Origin: Mucilaginibacter sp.
Lineage (GTDB): Bacteria; Bacteroidota; Bacteroidia; Sphingobacteriales; Sphingobacteriaceae
Direction of reading: 5' to 3'
DNA: 46,946 nucleotides
NCBI RefSeq assembly: GCF_028288205.1
Contig: NZ_JAQBOD010000024.1
Coordinates: forward strand, 1-46,946
Of this stretch, positions 34,077 to 41,844 are shown in pieces. The notes beneath the pieces were generated by a model, which did not search any database, was not told where the DNA came from, and saw nothing but the letters and a program-made list of their open reading frames with translations. Position numbers and translations under genes: made by a program. Every line of letters starts with the position of its first letter. Positions within the stretch are counted from its first letter, which is position 1.

Positions 34077-36524
34077 ATGCAGAATACTTATCACTTTCTT
34101 AAAAAACTCCTGTTTCTACTATTTTTTACCTGTAACCTGGTTAGGGCAGATACGCCTAATGGGAAAATTTCTGGCACAGTAACTACTTCTGACGGTAAAC
34201 CTGCTGTATTTGTAACGGTAACTATTGTTGAATTAAACAGGGCCACAAGCACCGGCAATGATGGAACTTACTTTTTTGGAAATGTAAAACCCGGTACCTA
34301 TACGCTAAAAACGTCATTCGTTGGTGCCGGGAACAATGAAAAAACAGTTATTGTAATTTCAGGAAAAACAACAGTTATTAACTTTACTTTCACACAAAAT
34401 GCCTCACAATTAAATGAAATTAATATTTATGCGGATAACGCGTTTACCAAACCGGCATCAATAGGTAAATCAAGCATAAGTTTGCTGGATCTTCCGCAGA
34501 GTGTTGGAATAGTACCGCGAAAGGTAATTGAGGATCAGCAAATTAATACCCTGGGCGATGCCGTTAAAAATGTAAGCGGTGTTTCTTTAACCCAAACCCG
34601 TGGCGGTGTGAGCGAAACTTTTTCGGCACGGGGTTACAGTATAGGCATCGGGGGTGGCGCGGGCAGTATTTTTAAAAATGGCGTGTTAATAAACACGGCA
34701 GGTTTCCCTGAAGCAAGTACATTAGAATCTATAGAAATATTAAAAGGCAGCGCCGCATTGCTTTATGGCAATGTATCAGGCGGCATGGTTATTAATTTGA
34801 TAACTAAAAAGCCAAGATTTGAAAATGGCGGCGAAATTTCTATGCGCTATGGAAGTTATAACCTGTTTAAACCCTCAATTGATATATATGGCCCCCTGAG
34901 CGGTGATGTAGCGTATAGATTAGTGGGCACTTATGAAAATGCCGGCAGTTACCGTAACCATGTTTATAGCGAACATGCTTATATTAATCCGTCACTGCTT
35001 TTTAACCTCGACAAAAAAACAACATTATTAATTGAGGGCGATTATTTAAAATTGAATTTAACACCTGATTGGGGTGTTGGTTCATTAAATAACGGACAGG
35101 CTATACCTTCCATGGTCCCGCGTTCGCAATTTATAAATACAGTTTGGGCGTATAGCCACATGAATCAATATTCGGGCACGGCAACATTAAACCATCAATT
35201 TAATACTAACTGGCACATAAACGCCATAATTTCTTCACAAGGCACTAAGATTGATTCTTACGGCTCAAATTTACCCAATACAGTAAACGCCACAGGCGAT
35301 TGGAACCGTGGCCTGGCCAGGGCAAATACATTTGAAGGTGATTATACAGGACAGCTTAATATAAACGGGAAATTTAAAACCGGCTCAATCACACATCAAT
35401 TATTAGTGGGAGCTGATGCTGTTAAAATATTAAATAAAAGCCGGGCCTATGGAATTAATAATGGTGCTTCGCCAATAAGCCGTTATGCGTATGACAAAAT
35501 AAATATTATTGATCTGAACAAGTATACACAGCGAACAGATATACCCAACGCTGTTGATACCGCTTTAACAACCGCGCCGGTATATCGTTTCGGCGCTTAC
35601 ATTCAAGACATGATGAGCCTTACCGACAAACTGAAATTTTTAGCGGGTATACGTTGGTCATGGCAGCAAACTTATCAAACTACTATACAAAACCTGCTTA
35701 AAAATACAATAGTCACGGGCACAGCTATAACCAGATATGATCGCGCTTTTACGCCAAAGCTGGCATTGATCTATCAGCCGGTAACAACAAGTTCTATCTA
35801 TGTTAGTTATAGCAATAATTTTCAGGTTAATACGGGTACTGATATTTACACTGGCCAGGGACTTAAACCATCCATTGTTGATCAATACGAAGCCGGTATT
35901 AAGAATGAGTTTTTTGATGGTAAACTCTCTGCAAATTTTAGTATTTACCGTATAGTTAATAATAACCTTGCCGTAACGGCCCCGTTTTTAGCCGACGGAG
36001 TTACTATAAATAATGATGCTACCAAAAAACAACTCAGCGGGCAAACCACAAGTGATGGCCTGGATGTTGATTTGACAGGAAATCTTTCAAAAAATCTTTA
36101 TTTTATAGCAGGATATGGCTATAATTTTATGCGGTATACTAAAACATCAGGATTAAAAGGTTCAAACATTGAGGGTGAGCAAGTAGTAATTAACCCCAGG
36201 CATACTGCTAATGCATCTCTGTTTTATACGTTTAATTCGGCTGCATTACAGGGTTTTAAATTAGGCGCGTCTGCATTTTATACCGGGTCACGCCTGGCAG
36301 GTTATAATAATACCGTTGGGCAAGCACAACCTTATAGCCGGTTATTACCAATAGGTGGTTTTGCAACACTTAACTTAACCGCAGGATATACCTGTCAAAA
36401 AATTTCTTTGCTGGCCAGCATAACTAATTTAACTAATACTTTTAATTATCTTATACATGACAATTATAGCATTACACCTATACCCCCAAGGCAACTTTTA
36501 ACTACACTTACTTACAAATTTTAA
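34077..36524 (+). CDS. TonB-dependent siderophore-type outer-membrane receptor
   Basis: About 815 residues. The signal peptide ends near NLVRADTP. A carboxypeptidase-like domain (GKISGTVTTSDGKPAVFVTV) precedes the plug (LPQSVGIVPRKVIEDQQI; LGDAVKNVSGVSLTQTRGG; SIEILKGSAALLYGNVSGG), the pattern of TonB-dependent siderophore receptors of the FhuA/FecA-like group. The barrel ends LLTTLTYKF with terminal Phe. Length is typical. It would import Fe-siderophore complexes, though vitamin or other metal chelates cannot be excluded. It seems monocistronic, as a strong inverted repeat lies 17 bases after the stop. No Fur box was identified with confidence. Confidence 0.9.
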   Translation: MQNTYHFLKKLLFLLFFTCNLVRADTPNGKISGTVTTSDGKPAVFVTVTIVELNRATSTGNDGTYFFGNVKPGTYTLKTSFVGAGNNEKTVIVISGKTTVINFTFTQNASQLNEINIYADNAFTKPASIGKSSISLLDLPQSVGIVPRKVIEDQQINTLGDAVKNVSGVSLTQTRGGVSETFSARGYSIGIGGGAGSIFKNGVLINTAGFPEASTLESIEILKGSAALLYGNVSGGMVINLITKKPRFENGGEISMRYGSYNLFKPSIDIYGPLSGDVAYRLVGTYENAGSYRNHVYSEHAYINPSLLFNLDKKTTLLIEGDYLKLNLTPDWGVGSLNNGQAIPSMVPRSQFINTVWAYSHMNQYSGTATLNHQFNTNWHINAIISSQGTKIDSYGSNLPNTVNATGDWNRGLARANTFEGDYTGQLNINGKFKTGSITHQLLVGADAVKILNKSRAYGINNGASPISRYAYDKINIIDLNKYTQRTDIPNAVDTALTTAPVYRFGAYIQDMMSLTDKLKFLAGIRWSWQQTYQTTIQNLLKNTIVTGTAITRYDRAFTPKLALIYQPVTTSSIYVSYSNNFQVNTGTDIYTGQGLKPSIVDQYEAGIKNEFFDGKLSANFSIYRIVNNNLAVTAPFLADGVTINNDATKKQLSGQTTSDGLDVDLTGNLSKNLYFIAGYGYNFMRYTKTSGLKGSNIEGEQVVINPRHTANASLFYTFNSAALQGFKLGASAFYTGSRLAGYNNTVGQAQPYSRLLPIGGFATLNLTAGYTCQKISLLASITNLTNTFNYLIHDNYSITPIPPRQLLTTLTYKF

Positions 36525-36541
36525 AATAACTGCAACACTTT

Positions 36542-36574
36542 AGATTTGACAACTTTTAAAAAGTTGTCAAATCT
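36542..36574. terminator. Bidirectional hairpin terminator after the TonB receptor
   Basis: AGATTTGACAACTTTT (36542-36557) and AAAAGTTGTCAAATCT (36559-36574) form a 16-bp perfect inverted repeat with T-run and A-run at the centre. It follows the receptor stop closely and abuts a broken AHSA1 gene. Confidence 0.75.
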
Positions 36575-36742
36575 GGTAACTTATGAGCTTTTTGCAGAAG
36601 GTGAAGGAACCAAACTGGTGTTAACCCATAACAATTTAGAAAATATGCTTAATGGCAGTCCGTTATTTTTGCGCGCGAAAAATTTGTTGGTGGCTGGACC
36701 CATCTTACCGGCACGCTTAAAAATTTCCTGGAAAAAGAGTAA
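36573..36742 (+). pseudogene. Truncated, frameshifted AHSA1/SRPBCC gene
   Basis: The translation LVTYELFAEGEGTKLVLTHN matches LVTFELIAEGGQTRLKLTHT in the intact gene at 36770-37195. After about 36669 the match continues only in another frame (FAREKFVGGWTHLTGTL, then KNFLEKE and a stop at 36740-36742). The first half of the gene is missing; similarity begins exactly at the edge of the hairpin. A partial tandem duplication, later broken, is the simplest reading. Confidence 0.8.
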
Positions 36743-36769
36743 ATTTACTATCACCATAAAACATATGTT

Positions 36770-37195
36770 ATGAATACAGAACCATTTATAATTGAACAAA
36801 CTTACAACGCTCCCGTTAACTCGGTCTGGAGCGCGTTGACCGATAAAAATAAAATGAAGGATTGGTACTTTGACGTTGATGATTTTAAACCGGAAGTAGG
36901 ATTTACCTTCTATTTTAGTGGCGAGGATAAAGGCGTGAAATTTGTACATGAGTGTGTAGTAAAAGAAGTTATTACCGGCAAAAAGTTGGCTTATACCTGG
37001 CGATATCTTGATTTTCCGGGCAATTCGCTGGTAACTTTTGAGCTTATTGCAGAAGGCGGACAAACACGGCTTAAGCTAACACATACGGGCTTAGAAAGCT
37101 TCCCAACTGATAACTCTTCATTTGCAAGAGAAAGCTTTGCCCGTGGATGGACCTATATTACAGGCACCAGCTTGAAGAATTATTTGGAGAAGTAA
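36770..37195 (+). CDS. AHSA1-like SRPBCC-domain protein
   Basis: A 141-residue soluble protein of the START/SRPBCC helix-grip fold. It opens with FIIEQTYNAPVNSVWSALTD and contains KMKDWYFDVDDFKP and LKLTHTGLESFP, hallmarks of the AHSA1 (activator of Hsp90 ATPase homolog 1-like) group. In bacteria these small cytosolic proteins bind hydrophobic ligands; precise function is usually unknown. AHSA1 genes commonly occur beside DGPF/YCII and ECF-sigma genes, as here. A terminator follows at 37215-37250. Confidence 0.88.
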   Translation: MNTEPFIIEQTYNAPVNSVWSALTDKNKMKDWYFDVDDFKPEVGFTFYFSGEDKGVKFVHECVVKEVITGKKLAYTWRYLDFPGNSLVTFELIAEGGQTRLKLTHTGLESFPTDNSSFARESFARGWTYITGTSLKNYLEK

Positions 37196-37214
37196 TTAGT
37201 AACAATAAACATCC

Positions 37215-37250
37215 AATGTCATTTCTCCCTATGGTCGAAATGACATTTTT
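37215..37250 (+). terminator. Intrinsic terminator after the AHSA1 gene
   Basis: AATGTCATTTC (37215-37225) pairs with GAAATGACATT (37237-37247), followed by a T-run to 37250. The stem is 11 bp and perfect. Confidence 0.82.
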
Positions 37251-37352
37251 AGTTACCTTCATTGAGTAATAGAGGTATAAAAAACGCAGTGGCATGTCCA
37301 ATTTTTAAATACCGGATCGTCATTAGTTTTTAACCATTAAAACTCAACTAAA

Positions 37353-37694
37353 ATGAACGACTTCTTATTGATCTTCAGGCGTGAAGCCTCTTTCGACACT
37401 CAGTTAACTCCAGAGCAGTTACAAGAAATTTCAAAACCATGGCAGGATTGGATGGGCGGTTTAGCGGCCCAAAACAAACTGGTTAACCAAGGCAATCGTC
37501 TAAACAGCGATGGCAAAGTAGTAAAACCAAACAATGTAGTTACCAATGGTGCCTATGTTGAGGTTAAAGAACTAATAGGCGGCTATACCATTATTAAAGC
37601 CACATCATTAGATGAAGCGGCCGAAATTGCCAAAGGCTGCCCCATACTTGCCGTTGGCGGCAGTGTTGAGGTAAGACAAATTATATCTATGTAA
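37353..37694 (+). CDS. DGPF/YCII-related protein
   Basis: A 113-residue protein with the YCII/DGPF dimeric alpha-beta fold: FLLIFRREASFD at the start, WQDWMGGLAAQNKLVNQG, a GGYTIIKATSLDEAAEIAKGCP block with conserved Asp/His-type residues, and VEVRQI at the end. In several phyla, genes of this family are linked to ECF42-type sigma factors, and this gene is followed by one after 42 bases. The role of the DGPF protein in that pairing is not settled. It is cytosolic; no signal peptide is visible. Confidence 0.88.
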   Translation: MNDFLLIFRREASFDTQLTPEQLQEISKPWQDWMGGLAAQNKLVNQGNRLNSDGKVVKPNNVVTNGAYVEVKELIGGYTIIKATSLDEAAEIAKGCPILAVGGSVEVRQIISM

Positions 37695-37703
37695 GGTAAA
37701 ATT

Positions 37704-37732
37704 AAGCCCCTCATTAATGTGAGGGGCTTTTG
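37704..37732 (+). terminator. Hairpin with U-tract between DGPF and sigma genes
   Basis: AAGCCCCTCA (37704-37713) and TGAGGGGCTT (37720-37729) form a 10-bp perfect stem with a 6-base loop followed by TTTT. It ends about 5 bases before the sigma ATG (37737), so it may end most transcripts of the DGPF gene or mask the sigma ribosome-binding site. Confidence 0.8.
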
Positions 37733-37736
37733 TTTC

Positions 37737-38978
37737 ATGAAAGAAGAACCGCTTTTATCTAATCTGTTCCGCACAGAGTATCGTAAGCTTACGGCTGTGC
37801 TGGCAAGACTGTTTGGTTTTGAGCATATACAAATAGCAGAGGATATAGTAAGTGATACATTCCTGTTGGCTTCAGAAACATGGGGTCAAAACAAACTGCC
37901 CGAAAACCCAACCGCATGGCTTTATACTGTAGCTAAAAATAAAGCGAAGGACCATTTAAAACACAATGCAATTTTTACACAAAAAATTGTTGTAAACCTT
38001 AAAGCCGAAAATCCCACGGCAGAAGAAATTGAGATAGACCTATCCGAAAAAAACATTAATGACAGCCAGCTGCAAATGATGTTTGCTATTTGCCAGCCAA
38101 TCATTCCGGCCGAAGCGCAGATAGGTTTGGCATTGCGTATCCTTTGCGGTTTTAATATTGCCGAAATTGCCGATGCCTTTTTAACCAATAAAGAAACTAT
38201 TAACAAGCGCCTGTTTCGCGCAAAAGAAAAATTGCGGGGAAATAATGTACAAATTGAATTCCCTGGCGTTAATGAAATAAATCAACGATTAGAAACAGTA
38301 CTGCTTACTTTATACCTTTTATTTAATGAAGGCTATTATTCCATCAGTGGCAATACTAACCTGCGCAAAGATCTTTGCCTGGAAGCTATGCGTTTAACTT
38401 ATTTGTTGATAGAAAACAAACCAACAAATTTACCCCCTGTAAACGCGTTATTTTCGCTCATGTGTTTTCATGCCTCGCGATTTGAGGCCAGGATAGATAA
38501 AAATGGCGAAATGATTATCTATGATGAGCAAGACAGTAGCTTGTGGAACGAGGAATTAATTTCGAGAGGCAAAAACTATTTGATAAGGGCGGCCCATGGC
38601 GATCTGTTAACACGCTATCACCTGGAAGCTGCTATTGCCTACTGGCATACCATTAAGGCAGATACCGCCGAAAAGTGGGAAAATGTTTTACAGCTCTATA
38701 ATAAACTGCTAATACTGGAATACTCACCCATGGCGGCCCTAAACCGCACTTATGCTTTGGCCAAAGCAGATGGTAAAGAAAAAGCCATTATTGAAGCCGA
38801 GAAATTAACACAGTTAGCCGATAGCCATATATATCATTCTTTGCTGGGGTGGTTATATACTGCTATTGATAATGAAAAAGCTTCAGCGCATTTACAAACT
38901 GCTTTAAAGCTGGCTAAAAGCAAAGGTGAGAAGAATAGGATTGTTAAGAATATAAAAGCTCTGAACCTTGATTCTTAG
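37737..38978 (+). CDS. ECF42-like RNA polymerase sigma factor with C-terminal helical extension
   Basis: About 413 residues from ATG 37737; an in-frame GTG at 37719 lies in a terminator loop and is unlikely. Region 2 reads LARLFGFEHIQIAEDIVSDTFLLA and AWLYTVAKNKAKDHLKH; region 4 contains CGFNIAEIADAFLTNKETINKRLFRAKEKL. The remaining half is a helical, TPR-like extension (DUF6596-type), as in ECF42 sigma factors that have no anti-sigma factor and are linked to DGPF proteins. The family is thought to respond to stress through this extension. No anti-sigma gene is adjacent. The promoter it recognises cannot be read here. Confidence 0.9.
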   Translation: MKEEPLLSNLFRTEYRKLTAVLARLFGFEHIQIAEDIVSDTFLLASETWGQNKLPENPTAWLYTVAKNKAKDHLKHNAIFTQKIVVNLKAENPTAEEIEIDLSEKNINDSQLQMMFAICQPIIPAEAQIGLALRILCGFNIAEIADAFLTNKETINKRLFRAKEKLRGNNVQIEFPGVNEINQRLETVLLTLYLLFNEGYYSISGNTNLRKDLCLEAMRLTYLLIENKPTNLPPVNALFSLMCFHASRFEARIDKNGEMIIYDEQDSSLWNEELISRGKNYLIRAAHGDLLTRYHLEAAIAYWHTIKADTAEKWENVLQLYNKLLILEYSPMAALNRTYALAKADGKEKAIIEAEKLTQLADSHIYHSLLGWLYTAIDNEKASAHLQTALKLAKSKGEKNRIVKNIKALNLDS

Positions 38979-39320
38979 GTTAAAATTAGCCTGATTATTG
39001 CAAAAGCATGAAATCCTTTAATCTCCAAATCATGGTTCTGATATAAACAAGTAGAGCTCCTGATGGGCAGGAGCTCTAACTAACCAATTATAAACCAATT
39101 ATATGAAGAGACATGCTATTTTGAAATATTCATCAAAACAACACATTACGTTAATTCGTGTTTCTAATAACAATATACAAACGCCATGCCTAATTAATAA
39201 TTGTACCTTATTGTACTATTAACACTATTTAACATTATTGTTACACGCGCAGGCTTTATATATAAAAAGAGCGATGGTTTTTACAACCCATCGCTCTTTT
39301 TAAAATATGATGTAAAAGTA
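38979..39320. other. Spacer between sigma factor and uppP
   Basis: No credible gene in about 340 bases. It holds a hairpin with an 11-bp stem (TAGAGCTCCTG...CAGGAGCTCTA, 39052-39078) without a T-tract, a repeated ACCAATTATA word (39083 and 39095), and the uppP terminator near the end. Confidence 0.55.
39264..39301 (-). terminator. Terminator of uppP (bidirectional)
   Basis: AAAAAGAGCGATGG (39264-39277) pairs with CCATCGCTCTTTTT (39288-39301): a 14-bp perfect stem with A and T runs at the base on either side, effective in both directions. It lies about 20 bases after the uppP stop. Confidence 0.85.
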
Positions 39321-40124
39321 TTAAGCTGTATGCAAAGCGTTGCCTGTATAGTACAATACAATAATTACTATACCTGCCAAAATGCGGTAAAAGCCAAATA
39401 GCCTAAAGCCTTTTTGCTCTAAAAAAGTAATAAATGATTTTATGGCCAATAGCGCCACAATAAAAGCGATAACGCTGCCTATTAATAAGAATTTTATATC
39501 CTGGTGCAAATCAACTGCTGCTATGTTGCCGTGCTTATAAAAATCGTAAAGGTCCTTAAGGGTTGCACCAAACATGGTGGGCACCGCTAAAAAGAAAGAG
39601 AACTCGGCAGCTGCCTTGCGGCTTAGCTTTTGCGACATACCCCCTACTATTGAAGCAGCCGAACGTGATACGCCAGGTATCATGGCCAGGCATTGAAACA
39701 AACCTATTTTAAGCGCGGTAAGATGCGTTATCTCCTTTTCGTCATCAACAGTAGGTTTGTTAAACCATTCATCAACAAAAAGCAAAATAATGCCACCCAG
39801 TACAAAAGCTACTGCGACAACTAACGGGCTTTCTAAAAGAATATCTATCTTTTTCTTTAACAATAAACCAAATATCACCGCAGGTATAACACCAATAACC
39901 AATTTCACATAGAAATCAATAGAGCGAAAAAAGCGTTTAAAGTAAAGCACCACCACCGCGAGGATAGCACCTAACTGAATAACGATCTCGAATAGTTTAA
40001 CAAATTCATCCTTGCTTATGCCCATCAATGAGCTGGCAATAACCATATGGCCGGTTGACGATACCGGTAAAAACTCTGTCAATCCTTCAATAATTGCCAG
40101 TATAATAACGTGAATAATATTCAT
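39321..40124 (-). CDS. uppP: Undecaprenyl-diphosphatase (UppP/BacA)
   Basis: A 267-residue integral membrane enzyme that recycles the lipid carrier undecaprenyl diphosphate to the monophosphate for cell-wall synthesis and gives bacitracin tolerance. The two diagnostic motifs are present: [15 protein letters not shown] near the N-terminus and [13 protein letters not shown] in the middle. Seven to eight hydrophobic segments are visible. Length is standard. It is followed by a strong terminator and preceded by DUF3098 and ftsX genes on the same strand, a common arrangement in this phylum. Confidence 0.95.
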   Translation of the reverse strand: MNIIHVIILAIIEGLTEFLPVSSTGHMVIASSLMGISKDEFVKLFEIVIQLGAILAVVVLYFKRFFRSIDFYVKLVIGVIPAVIFGLLLKKKIDILLESPLVVAVAFVLGGIILLFVDEWFNKPTVDDEKEITHLTALKIGLFQCLAMIPGVSRSAASIVGGMSQKLSRKAAAEFSFFLAVPTMFGATLKDLYDFYKHGNIAAVDLHQDIKFLLIGSVIAFIVALLAIKSFITFLEQKGFRLFGFYRILAGIVIIVLYYTGNALHTA

Positions 40125-40197
40125 GGAGGTGAGGGTAGATTTAAAGATTGGAGCAAATATATACTGTATGTAGCGCTACACTGGCTACAGTATAAAA

Positions 40198-40452
40198 TTA
40201 TTTTGTTTCCGGCTTTTTAAGGATAGCGTAAAAACCAATTCCAAATCCGCCTAAAACTACTATAGGTGCTATAACAATTTTAGTGGTGCTGTAAATATCA
40301 GTAGTGCCGGCCATAAGCACAAAGCCAAATGCCACTACAGCAATACTGATGATGAACCAGGTATAATTACTTTTATCGAATACAAATTTTACAGGTGTAG
40401 TTCCCTGTGGTTTAGCTGCTGTTTTTGCCGCCGGTTGTGTGGTCTTTGCCAT
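40198..40452 (-). CDS. DUF3098 small membrane protein
   Basis: An 84-residue protein with an Ala/Thr/Lys-rich N-terminus (about 25 residues) and two hydrophobic helices (YTWFIISIAVVAFGFVLMA; and VVLGGFGIGFYAI). The FDKSNYTWF motif and length fit DUF3098, usually found between ftsX and uppP in Bacteroidota. Function is unknown; linkage to cell division or envelope genes suggests an accessory role there. Confidence 0.85.
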   Translation of the reverse strand: MAKTTQPAAKTAAKPQGTTPVKFVFDKSNYTWFIISIAVVAFGFVLMAGTTDIYSTTKIVIAPIVVLGGFGIGFYAILKKPETK

Positions 40453-40454
40453 CT

Positions 40455-40500
40455 ATTTTTTAATTATTGAATGAGTGATTGAGTGAATTGGTGAATGAAG
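40455..40500. repeat. Short degenerate GAATGAGTGA-type repeats
   Basis: A stretch of imperfect tandem GTGAATGA/GTGATTGA words (GAATGAGTGATTGAGTGAA) fills the spacer between ftsX and DUF3098. It is a simple-sequence tract with no clear function. Confidence 0.4.
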
Positions 40501-40528
40501 GCACTTTTACCTTTATTCCTTTCACCTT

Positions 40529-41407
40529 TTACCTATAAAGGTCGTATAATTTTAAACGTAAAAATTTATTTACTGCAAGGTAGGTACTAAAGGCCGAAAT
40601 AAATATACCAATACCAAGTACGCATAAAAATACGATCGCGAATTCTGCGTTGTTTTGCAGGATAACAAGGTCGGGTACTTCTAAATTAGCCAGGTATAAG
40701 GTACCTACCAAAATTATAACAGCTATTAATCCGCCTAATAAACCGTGCCACATACCATATAGCAAAAATGGCTTGCGGATAAATGCTTTGGTAGCACCCA
40801 CCAGCTGCATTGATTTAATTAAAAACCTTTGCGAGTAAATAGCCAGCCTGATGGTATTATTGATAAGTGCTACAGATACTACCACAAATATACCTGTAAA
40901 GGCTAATATTACTAAGGTAATAGATGTTAAATTCTGATTCATTTGGTCGACCAGCGATTGCTGATATTTAACCTCTTTTACCAGCGGGTTTTTTAACAAC
41001 TGATCTTTAAATTTTGAAATATCTGTATTGTTGGCAAAATCAGCTTTCAGGTAAACATCTAATGATTGTGATAATGGATTGTATCCCAAAAATTTCACAA
41101 AATCTTCGCCAAGGTCTTTTTGCAGGTTACGGGCGGCCAGTTCTTTACTTACATAAATGGCTTGTTTAACCATCGGGTTGGTTTCCAATTGATTTTGTAA
41201 CTGACGCACATCAGCTTCGTGAGCTGCATCGTCAACAAAAATATTTAGTACAATATTTTCCTTTACATAGCGCGAAAGATTATTAGCATGCACTAATATA
41301 AGGCCCAGCAAACCTATCATTAACAAAACCATAGCTATACCAAACACAGTAGATATATATATCGTCTTTGTTTTATGTGCCGATTCGCTTGCTTCAAATT
41401 CTTCCAT
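40529..41407 (-). CDS. ftsX: Cell division protein FtsX
   Basis: A 292-residue permease-like protein with four membrane helices (about 20-40, 170-190, 220-240 and 260-280) and a periplasmic loop between the first two. Motifs such as VKENIVLNIFVDDAAHEADV and KSMQLVGATKAFIRKPFLLYG are typical of FtsX. With the ATPase FtsE (not in this window) it controls peptidoglycan hydrolases during division. Length is typical for the family in Bacteroidota. Confidence 0.94.
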   Translation of the reverse strand: MEEFEASESAHKTKTIYISTVFGIAMVLLMIGLLGLILVHANNLSRYVKENIVLNIFVDDAAHEADVRQLQNQLETNPMVKQAIYVSKELAARNLQKDLGEDFVKFLGYNPLSQSLDVYLKADFANNTDISKFKDQLLKNPLVKEVKYQQSLVDQMNQNLTSITLVILAFTGIFVVVSVALINNTIRLAIYSQRFLIKSMQLVGATKAFIRKPFLLYGMWHGLLGGLIAVIILVGTLYLANLEVPDLVILQNNAEFAIVFLCVLGIGIFISAFSTYLAVNKFLRLKLYDLYR

Positions 41408-41625
41408 AGCTTACTATTAGTTTATGCGAAATTAAGAAACCATTACTAAAGGTAAAAGTTTATATTTTATTAATTGACTTTTAAGTTTTGTTTAACAGAA
41501 TTTAACTAAGATTAATAAGATTAAAGGATAATAAGATTTTCACCGTATTACATCCTATAATTTAGAAGTCTTACAAATCCTGGTTCAGATAATAAACAAA
41601 TTTTTTCTCCAACTGTTATTATAAC

Positions 41626-41814
41626 ATGACAAAGCCAGCAAACTCAACAAACAAACCATCACCGGCAGATACGCCTACCCACAGGCCAAATGATAACGGT
41701 GGCAAAAGCAAGGTGCGCAATTCTGACAAACAGTATAATGCTGATGTGCCTCATGGCGGGGATATCGCTAAAAAACATGAGCGGGAAGAGCAACCGGTTA
41801 ATCCGGTTAAATAG
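41626..41814 (+). CDS. Small hydrophilic protein, probably disordered
   Basis: A 62-residue ORF starting with ATG, rich in Pro, Asn, Lys, Asp and His (e.g. NKPSPADTPTHRPNDNGGKS and HEREEQPVNPVK), with no hydrophobic segment and no recognised domain. Composition and isolated position between the ftsX and ABC genes fit a small lineage-specific protein. Codon use looks coding, but a chance ORF cannot be ruled out. Confidence 0.5.
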   Translation: MTKPANSTNKPSPADTPTHRPNDNGGKSKVRNSDKQYNADVPHGGDIAKKHEREEQPVNPVK

Positions 41815-41844
41815 TCATTGGTCATTAGTGGATTTACCCCATGA

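Noticed and set aside
36546..36773. Intact 75-residue protein gene
   Set aside because: The frame begins with TTG inside a terminator stem, and comparison with the neighbour shows a frameshift. It is a pseudogene fragment.
39052..39078. Terminator of the sigma factor gene
   Set aside because: The stem is perfect but no T-tract follows on either strand. It is kept only as a hairpin in the spacer.
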